64,000 bases of DNA from Rhynchosporium graminicola (lineage: Eukaryota > Ascomycota > Leotiomycetes > Helotiales > Ploettnerulaceae). The notes below the pieces were generated by a model. That model ran no database searches, was not told the DNA's origin, and worked only from the letters and a program-made list of their open reading frames with translations. The first letter of the stretch is position 1; every line of letters starts with the position of its first letter. This document shows, piece after piece, positions 26,889 through 39,006 of the stretch. Location of the stretch: assembly GCA_900074885.1 (NCBI GenBank), contig FJUW01000020.1, positions 860,844 to 924,843 on the forward strand, given 5' to 3'. A program made the position numbers and the translations under genes.

Positions 26889-29800
26889 TCAAGGAATGTC
26901 AAACAATGGCTTCAGCTTTTTGATCAAGAGCCACTCTTCGTTTGAGACGTCTGTTCTGTAGAACTCTTTGAGCACGTCTATACTCTTTCTTGAGATGAGA
27001 GAATAAAGTGTATCTTTCTCCTCTAGGTGTCGGCCATATGTTGGCTGGTGACCAGACATTTCGATTTTGACGGCGACGGAAGGTTGGCCTTTCTTGCAAA
27101 CCGTTATCTGCTTATGATCACGCTCGATTCCGGTGCTATAGGCACATTAGTACTTCCTTGGAGATATGCAACGGGGTATCTACTTACACTCTACCAATGC
27201 CAACAATTTCCTTTACACCAGTTATAGCATTTTGCTTGACGGCGGCGATTGGAGTGAGTAGCTTGAGATTACCCTCCACGACGTCCACACCTACGATGAT
27301 AGGGCCAGTCTTGTTGAACACTGCAACTGTGTTAAGGACACATGGAAAAACAGCGTCGTTCTTCGACTCCTCCTTCTTCTTCTCTGCGATAAGTGCCATA
27401 TGCGCAGTAAAAGCATCGAAGAGATGGTAAATAATATCAGCGGTGAAGATCTTGATTCCCTGATCGTCGGCGTATTGTTGTGCCTCTTTATCAATTTTGA
27501 CATCGAAACACAGCATGACTGCGAATTCCTTATTCTTTTCCAGCATAGTTCCGCAATTCATAACATCTCTTTTGAACACGGGACCAATACCGACATTAGC
27601 GACGGGGATCTTTGAGACCTTAAGAAAATCGAGCAACGCTTCGAGAGATCCAAGCGTAGAGGCCTGGACGGTGACACCACGACCAGATTTCTCAACACGC
27701 TTGAACAGAGCACCCAAGTCAGATAGAACCTCCTCTTCAATATCAGATTCATCATCATCCGGACCAACAACCATCAATCTTGATCCGGCAATTGCACCTT
27801 CGAGCCCAGGCGCACTGATCTTGACTCCCAGAGCAGCCTTCACCTCCTTGTTATGAACATACTGTGATTTAAGACGCAGTTCCTTCAGCGGTGCAGGTGT
27901 CAGAAGTGCTCGAATATTCGTTATGATAGCACCTTCCACACCACAGAGGACTATGCGATCACCCTCTCGTAAGATACCGTTAGACAGGATAACATCGATG
28001 GTCATTCCGAAACCTTCAATGGCTTTGACTTCCAAAACTGTTGCCTGCACCTCGGATAGATACATCAAAGAGCCCACCATTCTCTCTTGGGTAAGTTGCA
28101 GAATCAGCTTGAGCATATCGGGAATGCCTTCGCCAGTGTGAGCAGAAGTAGGTACCAGCGAAACGAACTTCGCCATAGACTTGTTCTCGTAGAAGAGCTC
28201 CGAGTTGAATCCTTGCTCGGCAAAGGCAACCTTAGTATCTCCTAACCTCTTAGCGAACTCATTTTGGACACCCTTATTCTGCAGCGCCAAACTTTCTTGA
28301 AATCCATTATTGTCAACCTTCTTCCAACCATATAGACGATCGATTTTGTTTAAGGCAACGATGAAAGGAGTTTTACGATCACGTAAAAGCTTCATTGACT
28401 CCAGCGTCTGTGGCTCCAATCCGTGCATGATATCGACTACCAAAATAGCAATATTACAGAGGGACGATCCGCGAGATCTGAGATTGGAGAAAGATTCGTG
28501 ACCGGGTGTATCGATGACCAGAAGACCAGGAACCTTAAAATCAAAGGTGTTATCTCGATTGACAACCTGGGTCTTTTGCCGGATGGATTCAACGGGAAAG
28601 TAAGTCGCTCCAATTTGCTGCGTGATACCTCCAGCTTCTCCTTCTTGAACGTTTGTTTGTCGAATCTTGTCCAGTAATTTCGTCTTACCAGTATCGACGT
28701 GTCCAAGAATACAGCAGATAGGAGAGCGAAGGTTGTCACTGGATCTAGCTGCCATAGCTGCCTCGTGTGCCTTTTCACGCCTTTCAGCGGCCTCTTTCTT
28801 TTTCTGAGCAGCGGCGAGCTGGCGAGCTGAAGCTTCCTCGTCTTCAGATGAGTCTTCCGAATCCGATCCGGATTCGGAATCTGACTCCTCAACTTTCTTT
28901 CCTCGAACTGGTATATCCTTCGATTCAGCGCCTACTGCGGCTGCCTTCTTCGCAGCTGCCTTCTCTCGCTCGTCATCGGAGTCTGCATCCCAGCTGTCTT
29001 TGATGTCTTCTTCGCTTTCGGCAGCTGCCACCTCCCAGTCTTCGTCCAAATCACTCTCCTCGCCTTTCTTTGCAGCGATTGCAGCAGCTTCTGCGGCCTC
29101 TTTTTCGGCTTTAGCAGCAGCGTCTGCAAGTTTCTTCTCGACTTCTCTGCTTGCCCGTTCAGCGGCCTCAGCAAGAGCTTTCTCTTCTTCTAGCTGTGGG
29201 ACGTTAGCGACTCATATATAGCAAAAAATAATTATCAAACAGATAATCATACCTTAGCTTCTTCTGGATTCTTGCGCCCACCCTTCTTCTTCTTGTCATA
29301 AACAGCTTTCTTCTTCTCTCCTCCTTCGAGACCGCCAACCTTGACACCTGCTGCGATCATCTGGGCCAACTTCATATCGTTTCGCAGTTTGTCCTCCCGC
29401 TGGGCCTTGGTAAGGTATGTGCCATCTTTCTTCTGTTGCTCAATCTTCTCTTTTTCTTTTTGTTTTTTTTGTGCCTTTGCCTCCTCCTTCCGCTGCTCCT
29501 CCTCTGCCTCTCTTCTCTCTTCTTCCTCGATCCGGGCCTTCTCCTCGGCCAAAGCTTTCGCCTTCTCTTCTTCACGACGTTTCAGCTCCTCTTGTTGCGC
29601 CTGGAGCTTTGCTAGAGCAGCGGGCAGCTTCTTTCCCTTACTACCAGTAGGGACCTTTGAAGGTACTGCCTCATCGATCTTGGTCTCGGGGGTAGGTCTG
29701 GTGCTCTCGGTGGCCTTAGCAGCGGCGGGGGTCTTCTTTTTTGCGGCCTAGGACAAGAATATTAGAGCATATCCAGAGTGAAGAAAAAGGCCACAAGGCA

Positions 29801-30258
29801 AGACCTACGTTTTCCTTCTTCCGCTGCTTCTCGCGCTCCTTTTTCAGCTTTTCCTTCTGCGCCTTGGTAAGAACTTTGCCATCTGCTCCCCTCTCATCAT
29901 CCTCGTCGTCTTCCTTCGCAACTTGAACAGGTGCCGCCTTTCCCTTCCCCTTCTTGTCTGGCAAAGCGAACTCGTCTTCTAAAGAGGCTTCTTCAGGCGC
30001 CTTCTCAGCCAGGTCTACTTCCTCAGCTGGCGAATCCTCTGCCTCGACAGCATCCCCTTGTTGGCCCCCTTTCTTCTTCTTATTCCTCTTTCGCATCATT
30101 GCCATGAGTCCACCAGCTGCAAATTCTACCTCAGCATTAGCCTCTGCAGGCGCATCAGGCGTATCCATGGCATCTTGCGCAGGCGCGGGGATAACTGGTT
30201 CTCCAAGCTCCGACTCCCAGTCGTCCGCTTTCTTATTAGACTTCTTCTTGGACGGCAT
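26889..30258 (-). CDS. FUN12: Translation initiation factor eIF5B (IF2-like GTPase)
   Basis: Four exons (30258-29809, 29747-29253, 29193-27188, 27135-26889; introns of 61, 59 and 52 nt) give 1065 aa. The first ~460 residues are a Lys/Glu/Ala-rich charged region with long coiled-coil-like runs, as in other eIF5Bs. The GTPase domain has G1 GHVDTGKT (479-486), G3 DTPGHE (543-548) and G4 NKID (597-600). The beta-barrel and IF2-like domains follow, and the C-terminal domain ends KLKPLFDIP, typical of fungal eIF5B. It catalyses 60S subunit joining and recruits initiator tRNA via eIF1A. The last intron splits a Val codon; without it the frame would stop shortly after GIGRV. A confident full-length model. 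Confidence 0.96.
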
Positions 30259-31604
30259 TTTGATTCTCGTAAATCTGCGGGCCTTCCAGTGTGTTTCCGA
30301 GGCTCCCGTTGTCTATCAGGGCGGGATTGTTGTTAGTTGCCGTATTTGTGTCACAAAATGAAATGTTGACGATTTGGTGGCAGTGAGGTGGGGTTGCAGA
30401 AGTTCACCTGAAAGCACGGTGCCGATTGTGGATGAACTAAATACGACATGAGGCAAGCGAGAATCTCCCCCTCATTGTCCTGCATGCCTACCCCACCTTG
30501 GGTAGCTGGATGAGCTTCCCATCGACTTGGCAGTTAATAAGAAAGGTTATTGTATCCATCAAGGCTATATGTTCTCTACGCATATCCATTACAAAACATA
30601 TAAACGATTGTTGCTCTGGTATATCACTTTATTCGGGCCAATTATAACCCCGCCATCCAGGTCTCAATCTGGTAGTAAGTCTCCCACTTTGTGTGAACAG
30701 TCAACCCGACTTACCATTGATAGGTACCTGTGCACCAGATTGTTCCGGGAGTTTATTTTAGGTAGGCAACAACTTGGATTCACACAGTCTTTATGACATT
30801 TGATTCAACTGCACTGATTTATAAGGCGCATTAATCATCGAATGTAGCAAGTAATGCATGCCTCGAGCTTCACCCGCCTTATTTGTGACAAGACATAACG
30901 GAGTGTTGATTTCCAGGTATTTGCCTATGTGTTGAGAAAAAAAGAGCTTGCGATCTGACCTCTCACTGCGCACCTGTGTAAATTCGTACTGATAGGTGTC
31001 TATTGTGTAGCACTAACATAATATAAAACTGCTGTAACACTGGCATTTATATCAAGTTCGACGAGCATGTCCTGGTCGAAGTCTGTAGGCAAAGGCTGTG
31101 AATAGGCTTCATCTTTGCACAACTGCTAAGATTATCCGAATCTTAATGGTTAATAAGATAAGAGTATGCAGTCCTTACTAAGTGCTTCTCTGTATAATAT
31201 TAGACAGACTAAAGTTGCCATGTATAGTATAGGGCCAACGAAGTCTTTAACTTCAACGATATTACGCTCCAATGTCTTATATAAGTATGCGATAGTGCTA
31301 GACGAGCTCGCAGACTGTTGCGACCAGGTTCTGGGTGCCATTCGGGCTTTGACGATAAGTGTCTTAAATTATATAATCCGACCCTGTGAATATTCATCAA
31401 GTTCCGATCCCCAATATTGATATGCTAGCTCATTACTCCTGCTTCATACAATGCTTAACACACTTGGTCGTTGTCATCGTAATTGCTGGCAAGCGTGCTC
31501 GCAAGAGTCTCACATAGGGGATTCCACCACTGCAAACTATCAGGATAATTACCCCGATCTACGGCCACAACCCTCCAAGCAAGCGCCGGACCACGTTCCC
31601 ACGC
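30259..31604. other. Intergenic upstream of eIF5B
   Basis: 1.35 kb without a supportable gene. The first ~200 bp are the eIF5B promoter. AT-rich stretches between 30980 and 31450 show no coding signal. Confidence 0.5.
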
Positions 31605-34600
31605 TCATATTACAGGCCGTAAGTAGAATTCAAGATCTGCGTATGCCTGGTCGATGAAGTACTCTGCCGCACCGTCCTTTTGCAAGGCCCCCTCATGAAC
31701 GTCCTCGAGCAAGGTCGTGAATCTTTTGAAAGTGCGACGGGAATCTTCCGTAGCTTGCTCAATGTCACAACCAAGCAATGCTTCTAAGCCTCGTTCGCGT
31801 AGGATGGTCTTCAAGACATCGCCATCGATATGCATCATGGTATTCGGCTCGGTCATAGTGTCCAATGGCATCGGGTCATTTCTATAAGTGAATTCGCACA
31901 CGTCTTTGGATCGAGTCGCTAGGTCCATGAGAAACCTCAATAATCTCCAAGTCTTGAAATCGAGAATTGCGAAGTGAATTAGTGAGCCAGTGACCGACAA
32001 TCCTAATGCATCGCATTGGGTCACTGGATATGATGCTGATGTTTTGAAGTTCTCTGACCATGTGGGGTCCCAGATGGGTCGGCACTGTCCAGACCGGAAC
32101 CGTATAATCGAAGAATGAAGTGCTGCCTCAAAGACAGGCTCCAGAGTATCTGCTTTAGCATTGTGTGTTGGCCAGAGTCCTACGACGGAACATAATTTGT
32201 CTGATACCAAGTGAATTGGGCGCTGAAAAAAATTGTCTAATCGTAACTGGTGTAAACTTGCACGAGCGAGTTGGTCTCCGTGGGTGCGAATGATGCGAAA
32301 CCCACCAAAGAGGCTGGGTTCTAGTTTGAGTATTTCCAGGGAATGACAACTGGTCAACGCATATATAGTACCATTCTCACATATGATATCCGTGGCTGGC
32401 GATGGAAGATCGTATGTAGCAACACGCTTGAACTTCTTTTCATCCAAGTCAAGGACATCGTAAGACAACTTCGCTCCGGCGCCCCACAGCAGACCCTCTG
32501 AGAGCCCAGTCGCAGAGTATACGGGGTCGTTCGACTTAAATTTATGTCGCGTATAGTAGCAGATCTGTCGGCCCTCGGCAAGGTGTGAACCATTCTGACC
32601 TGGTGGTGCTCGTTCTTCGATAGATATGATCAAGAGGCGACCTGTACTTGTAGCCGCGATGATGAAGTACCAAATCCTGCTCCCTTTTGTCAAAAACCAC
32701 TCGAAGAGTCTGAAGATTCTCTCATTGGTATTGCCAAGGCCAGAAGCGAAAGGCACGTCTTCTTTCGTCTTCTCGTCAAGTGGCTGAGAGATATCTTGTC
32801 CCGTTGTAGGATCGATGAACAAGAGAGTGGATTTGCCAGCTAAGGATGTTGCCACCACAAGGGCATTTAAGTGATGAGAGTACAAAATGCGAGTGGGAGT
32901 TCCACCAAGGGCCATGTGCCGAGGAACCAGCTTTGCATTTGCACTTAAGCTAGTGATAAGTAGCTGAGAACCAGAGATGACAAGGAGGCTGCCACTCAGT
33001 GATCCTGTCTGAGGAGGTCGCATCCTCACAATTGAATTTATCTTTGGCTGTTGCAGACCAGGTTTCAGGGCGTCCGACAGCCATATCTGGTCAATGCGGA
33101 ATGACAGACTTTGAGTGAGAGCACATGGGCGTCGGGCTTCGAATGTCAAAACATAGGCTTTTGAATCGCAACTCACGAAGACCGAGTACCCAGAAGATAA
33201 AAACCCATCCTTGCTGATCCGGGCGGGAGTGTCACCAATACGCTTGGAATTCGTTGAGACTACATCAAATGTAGTTTCTGAAATCCCAAATACTGTGACC
33301 ATGCCACGACGGGTTCCACACACCAGTGAAAATACTCCGGCCGCATGAGACAAGAATGCGATGCTGGTGATTGTGTCGAGTCTGCTCGACTTGTCGCGAG
33401 AGGCAGTACTTGTAACCACATCTCTTCTGGGGCCATCGAGAGATTGAAATGTTAACACCACAAAACCATCTCTGCTCCACCCAGCCATGACTACGAATAG
33501 GCAACCCATAATACTCCCAGTGGTAATGGCACTGATATCGTGCTCGATATGGTACAGTGTTCGAACGGTAGGTTCGGTGTCAACTTCCATGTCGTTGGTT
33601 ACAAGCTGCAAGTCTAGGATATGAAGAAATGCCGACTGATTCGAATTGGGCAAGCGGGTCATGAAGAACACAAAACCATCTTGAATTGCCGCGTTCTCGA
33701 TCTTTGAGCCGGATCTCTCTATACCTGATTCTTGATCAACACGCAAGATGTCTTCTAAACGGTACAGGTGGCCTCTTCACAATCAGTCAATGTTTCTGTT
33801 TGTTCATGGTCTCATGAAGGGTATCGACTTACTCTGTGGAGATGTGTGCAACTACAATCGATTGTTCGGTCACTTGGATAATGTACTGCCCACAAGTAAT
33901 GGCAGTGACCGTGCGATTGGTCAAGTCAAGCTTCGTTGCATCTTCCTCCAGCTCAATTATCTCGCTTGCATCACCTGCGAGTTGTAACATGGCCGTTCGA
34001 TCCCCCACGGACAGGAGAAAGACATGGGGCTCGATATCGTCGCTCATGTCAACAGACGGCGATAGAGCCCAAGCATCCATGATAACGCTCTCATAATCAA
34101 CCTCAAGTCCGATATTGGCCTCGTAACCATTTCTGAGTTCGGTAACGCCACCCTGGGAGCCCTTGCCGACACAAGCGAAAATGCGATCGGGTTTGGGAAC
34201 TATCAAATCTACGTCTTGTCTGGGAGCCACACCATTCACGCCAAGCCCCACAGGTGTAGGTTGAAATTTGTACGTAGTCACAAAGTCATGAGCTGGAGAC
34301 CAATTTGGAATCGGTTCTGTCAATACCGGAATTTTCCTAGCTTGCAACTGAGTAGGGGTGGTCAGCAATGGGATTTCAGAGAGCGCTTTGATTGCACAGG
34401 CAAGAATGTGTAGACGCCGCAACGTCGATACGTGACAGTACTCACCAGATAGGTTCCACCCGACGATGCGTCTCCTCCCACGATGAAAAGATCACCGCTC
34501 CTATTATCCTTTTTGTTTGGATAGTCAAGACTCGCTAACGCCGTGCCGCAGTTTGTTCCAAGCTGGCCAACGTTGTTATCAGCCGTCAAAAAATCGTCGT

Positions 34601-36011
34601 CTTCCGAATCAATCTCCAAAAACTTAACCAGGCCATCCTCCCTGGCTATGAACAAGTCATCGCGAGTTACTTTGTGGCTCTCGAGGCGTGAGGGCCGGGC
34701 CCATGCAGTCCATAGAGGTCGGCCTAACCCGTGATGTAAAGGTGTTGGTTCGTCGACCCTATCGTGAAAATATGCCATCTTCGGGCTACCTTCAATTATT
34801 CCTTGACAGACGGTCATTGAGGTATCATACACCAAGATGAAAGACGATTTGATCGTCAAGGGAATCAGTAGCAGTGGTACTTGGCGTGTTTTCTCAAGCA
34901 TGTAACCCTTGGAGCTCCTTGCTGTGACCTCCTTAAGATCATGCTTAGTGTCCCACTCGTAAAGGAGCATTCGAATCTTGCCTTTTATGATTGCTAGGAC
35001 AAGCAGAATCACATGCTGATCATCGTTAGGTGCTGGATATAGAAACTCCATCTTGAGAATAACGCCATTGTGAAAAATCTGTGTCTCAGACATGATATGT
35101 TTGGGACTTGATGTGCTCATATGCTGCTGTTTGAGATTGTCGCGAGAGCATAGTGAATATATTGCAAAGACACCCTCAGAGCAACCAACAACCATAAATC
35201 GAGAACTTGGGTCCACAGCAAGATGCATTCCTGGTTGCAGCTTGAGCATCGGCTTCGAAACTCGATGCTTGCTGTGGATAAACTCGGTCTTGCCATTCTT
35301 CAAGCGGTTGATGGTCAAAAAGACCGAGTCGCCTGTGTCAAGCTGGAGCAGGAGCCATTGGGGCGGAAGTGGAAGCGCGACTCGAGGTGTGAAGTCCTCG
35401 GATACGCTACCATCACTCATCTGGACATCCTCGTTAATGCTCTCAGCCTTGACATGAGTCGACGTGTTGAGCACATCTGGATCCGTCTCGTAATCCTTGA
35501 TAGATCCAATAACACGAGCGTTTCGAATGCGAGCTCCGAAATCATCCTTTCGAAGGACATCCCAGAGAATTCCGTCAGCCCGCAGCTCCTTGATTTGGAC
35601 AAAACCATCCTTAGAAAATCAGCTTCACATTTCATACAAGGTTTTTCAACTAGAAATGTTCCTCATAATTGACAGAGGTGGGATTTGGGCCAAAGATGAT
35701 GAACAGCAGAGAAATAGCCACGAGGTAGTGTACACTACGAACGAAAAAGACTCGAGAAAGAGCAGTCTTACCCCGATAAATGCTACATCGTGTTTTCTAT
35801 TGTCCCGTAGCCTAGCAGGCAGTATCCAATGAACTAAAGGACTCCGAATCACAGTTTGCGTCAATAGACCAAGCTTCGGTGCTACTTCCAATTCTTCGAT
35901 AGTCGAAGCGGCGTCTTTATCCTGCTGGTCATGGTGTCGAAGGATAGAGTTGACGTCAAACGTTCTCGTGGTCCATTCTCCATTGACGAGGATATTTGTT
36001 GCAAGAGCCAT
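31605..36011 (-). CDS. MMS1/CPSF-A-like large beta-propeller protein
   Basis: Four exons (36011-35772, 35609-34446, 34347-33833, 33774-31605; introns of 162, 98 and 58 nt) give 1362 aa. Phases agree at each join. The protein resembles the fungal group annotated as Mms1 N-terminal / CPSF-A-domain proteins, relatives of DDB1, Rse1 and CPSF160, built from WD-like beta-propellers. Visible features are many short beta-strand repeats, an acidic patch (DSEDDDF) and a helical C-terminus ending in EFYLRP. Family members act in cullin-4 ubiquitin ligases, splicing or polyadenylation; which of these applies here I cannot tell. The first intron (162 nt) is long for this window and ends at AAG, so its boundary deserves transcript support. 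Confidence 0.8.
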
Positions 36012-37576
36012 TCTAACACGCCCGAATATTGTACTAGGCTCGTGCCATGGGTCAATTGCAAGTTGGGTCAGTTCCCAGACGCTCTTTGGTCATACGACTA
36101 TTCAAAAGCGTTGGTTGAGTGAGTTCCAAACTGGACTAGACGACAATCCTGTCGCTTGCAGGAGTACTATTCATTAATGGTCAGCTCAAGCCCGGGGGAA
36201 TGAAGATAAAGAAATTGCTCGACAAGTAAGCCAGGCGATAAACAGGGAGGTCTAGGATTAGGATTGTATTTCATGAAGATAGAGATAGGCGGCAGGCGGG
36301 ATCGGGATCGGGATCGTGCCGTGCCGAAAAGGGCGACTTGAAGCTGAACTGGATCTCAGCCTCGTCCACGGCCTGGAGTCAAATGGAATATGCTGCAGCC
36401 CTGGAGGTACGAGGCTGACAGGTGCAGTGCAGTGCAGTGTTGTGTTGTACCGAGGTGTTGTGCTGTTAAGCTGTGTCCTGATCTGCCCTGCCCTGCTCTG
36501 CTCTGTTCCGCTCTACTCGTGCTCTTTCTGTGCTCTTTCTAGTCGTACGTAGCATCTGTGCAGAGTCACGCAAAAAGTGTGTTGACAACTCCGTGAACCT
36601 GTCTTGTCTTGTGTTGTGGAAAGAGCGAGGCCTGAGCGAGTACCTCTGGTATGAGCAGAAGTGGGAGCGGGAGTTGAAGCTGAGTGATGCCTTGGTCAAT
36701 CAATCAATCAAGAACTATGAGGTGGACTTAGATTGCACCGTTTTCACGACTGAATCCAGCAGACAGATTGACATCGGCGCTTCGGCTCGGACAGCACAAG
36801 ATGCGGCGTTCGCACAAAATCCCGACTAACAGGTAGGTAGGTATATTATATATATATATGCAGGAGTGACACCCGGTAGCTGAGGTGAGGCGAGGTGAGG
36901 TGAGGAGGGAAGAGAGAGTGACGGAAAGGCTACCTAAGGTAGGTACCTAAGGTAGGTACCTAAGGTAGGTAGGCATTGAAAAATGTGACTTCTCACTTCA
37001 GTTCTCCTCTTAGGCCTCGCAGGATGCAGCTCGTGGACCAAATTTCCAGTCGCCTCACCTGGAGATGATCATGTGATCTGATGGGACGGAACGTCTGCAT
37101 ATGGTGTATAAGTATTCCGTATATTGTATTGTATTGCAGCAAGGCTCCTTGTTGCCGAGCAGGGTACGTAGGTACATAAGTAGCAGCGTCAACAAAAAGC
37201 ACAGGTACCCGCCAGATCCGGGGATCTTGCGGGGTATTCAAAATTCATAACACCATCTCATCGCATCACCTCACATTCGAGGTTCCAGACCAGCCCAACT
37301 CAGTGTATGGACCCGTTAGTACCTCTAGCTGTCGATGCACATTGCGAATACTTCTACTATTAGCAACGTCCAGATGAAATCCTGCTTACAATCTAGTGAT
37401 TCGAGCTATACGAGATGAACCAATAGTTCCGCCCAATCTCGCATTCGTCTACTTTGCCAGAGGCTCCTATCCCTGCCATATCTTGGTTGTAAATCACCAG
37501 AGACTCTCTGCTCTGCACAGATAAACCGCAGATCTCTATGCCATGAGAAGCATGTGCATGGCTATTGGTACTTGAA
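36012..37576. other. Divergent promoter region with repeat clusters
   Basis: 1.57 kb between the divergent MMS1-like and RabGAP genes. It contains short simple repeats (CAGTG near 36423, GAGGTG near 36885), an AT dinucleotide run near 36845-36860 and the TACCTAAGGTAGG cluster listed separately. No gene is seen. Confidence 0.55.
36929..36972. repeat. Tandem 13-14-bp repeat of the TACCTAAGGTAGG motif
   Basis: Three near-identical copies of GGTACCTAAGGTAG-type units stand head to tail. Each unit is nearly palindromic. Related motifs occur in most large intergenic gaps of this window. Confidence 0.85.
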
Positions 37577-38908
37577 ATGGATTCAAGCGGGTCGGACCAC
37601 TTCGAGAAAAGAGAAAGCCACTCGCCCTACCCTCCTTCACTGTCACCAACGCAGACGAGATACAATGCAAAGTCTGCCCATATATTAGAAGCTTGTGAAG
37701 GGAAGGACTTGGATGCCCTGAGACTGCTGGCAGTTTCCGAAGGAGGACTGGTCTCCGATGAGGTGCGCCGGCGAGCATGTTTGTTTCATCTGGAAATATA
37801 TATCTGGGTCACAGCTGATCAGAGCGACAGGGCCTATACTCCTTGGCTGCGAGCACCTCGACGCTGTGAAGCAAGAATTAAAGACTGGAGCCGGGGACTG
37901 GAAGTCATTCCCCCAACACCGAGATGAAGATCAGGTCCGGCTGGATGTTGACAGGTCATTCATATATTATCCAAGAGGTGGGCCACGATACATACCATGG
38001 TACGATATCCTTCCCAAGGCTGATAGCTGCTCACAGACCAAACCCCTCGAGATCTCGAACTCCGAAAAGCAGATCTTTCTGATCTGATAACAGAAGTCTT
38101 GCGGCGACAACCGTATCTCTCCTACTTTCAAGGCTACCATGATATCTGTCAAGTTTTCCTCCTGGTCCTCGAGCCTCACACTCGTGCACAAGCTGTTGCT
38201 CGACTGTCTGCCCTTCGAATACGGGACTTTATGTTACCTACATTCGCACAGGCACTTAAACAGTTGCATTTAATTCCTGCAATCATCAACACCGTGAACC
38301 CCCAGCTTCGGGACCATCTATCCCTAACACAACCCTTCTTTGCCCTCTCTGGTACCCTCACAATGTACGCACACGACATCCAAGAATACGGTGACATCTC
38401 AAGGCTATTCGATGTCCTGCTAGCACGCGAGGCTGTATTTTCCGTCTACATGTTCGCACAGATCGTTCTCCAGCGCTCTGACGAACTATTCGAGACCCCA
38501 GCCGACGAACCAGAAATGCTTCATTCGATTCTCTCGAAGCTGCCAAAGCCCCTAGACATCGAGGCCCTAGTAGTGAGCACAATCCAATTATTCGAGGACC
38601 ACCCACCAGAAAATTTGAGGGTGTGGAGGTCGATATCAAGTTCCAGCGTGTTGAAGACTGCTCGTTGGCATAATCAGTTGTCTAGTCAAAGCTTAGAAGA
38701 AGGAGAGCGGTATTTCATGCAGCAGTCAAAAGAAATTGTACGGGCCGAGCGGCGGAAGCAAGTATTGAAGATCATGTGGAAATATAGAGATCCTGCTGGT
38801 ACTGTTGGGCTAGCTATCTTCATTGGGGTGGTTTCATTTTGGCTGAGGAAATCTCCTGCGCCCTCAGGCATGTTGGGCTCGCTATGGAGACGATTTACAG
38901 GGCAATAG
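37577..38908 (+). CDS. TBC-domain Rab GTPase-activating protein (TBC1D20/Gyp8 type)
   Basis: Three exons (37577-37778, 37831-37977, 38037-38908; introns of 52 and 59 nt) give 406 aa. The start is ATG 37577; an upstream in-frame extension would need a TTG. The catalytic pair of the dual-finger mechanism is present: Arg in VRLDVDRSF and Gln in YFQGYHDI. The TBC fold runs from about residue 55 to 310. A C-terminal hydrophobic segment (VGLAIFIGVVSFWL) marks a tail anchor, as in TBC1D20, which acts on Rab1/Ypt1 at the ER-Golgi boundary; yeast Gyp8 is the likely counterpart. The first intron splits the Trp of RRAWP and the second an Asp, both restoring conserved sequence. It converges on VPS52, with 98 bp between the stops. 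Confidence 0.93.
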
Positions 38909-39006
38909 TGAAGGTGTGAGGGACGAGATGTTCGGGTACCTCTCAAGATGTCATGATAGCCTGTAAATGTATTCTATGTGTAAATGCAGCAGCATCAGTG
39001 TCCCGC

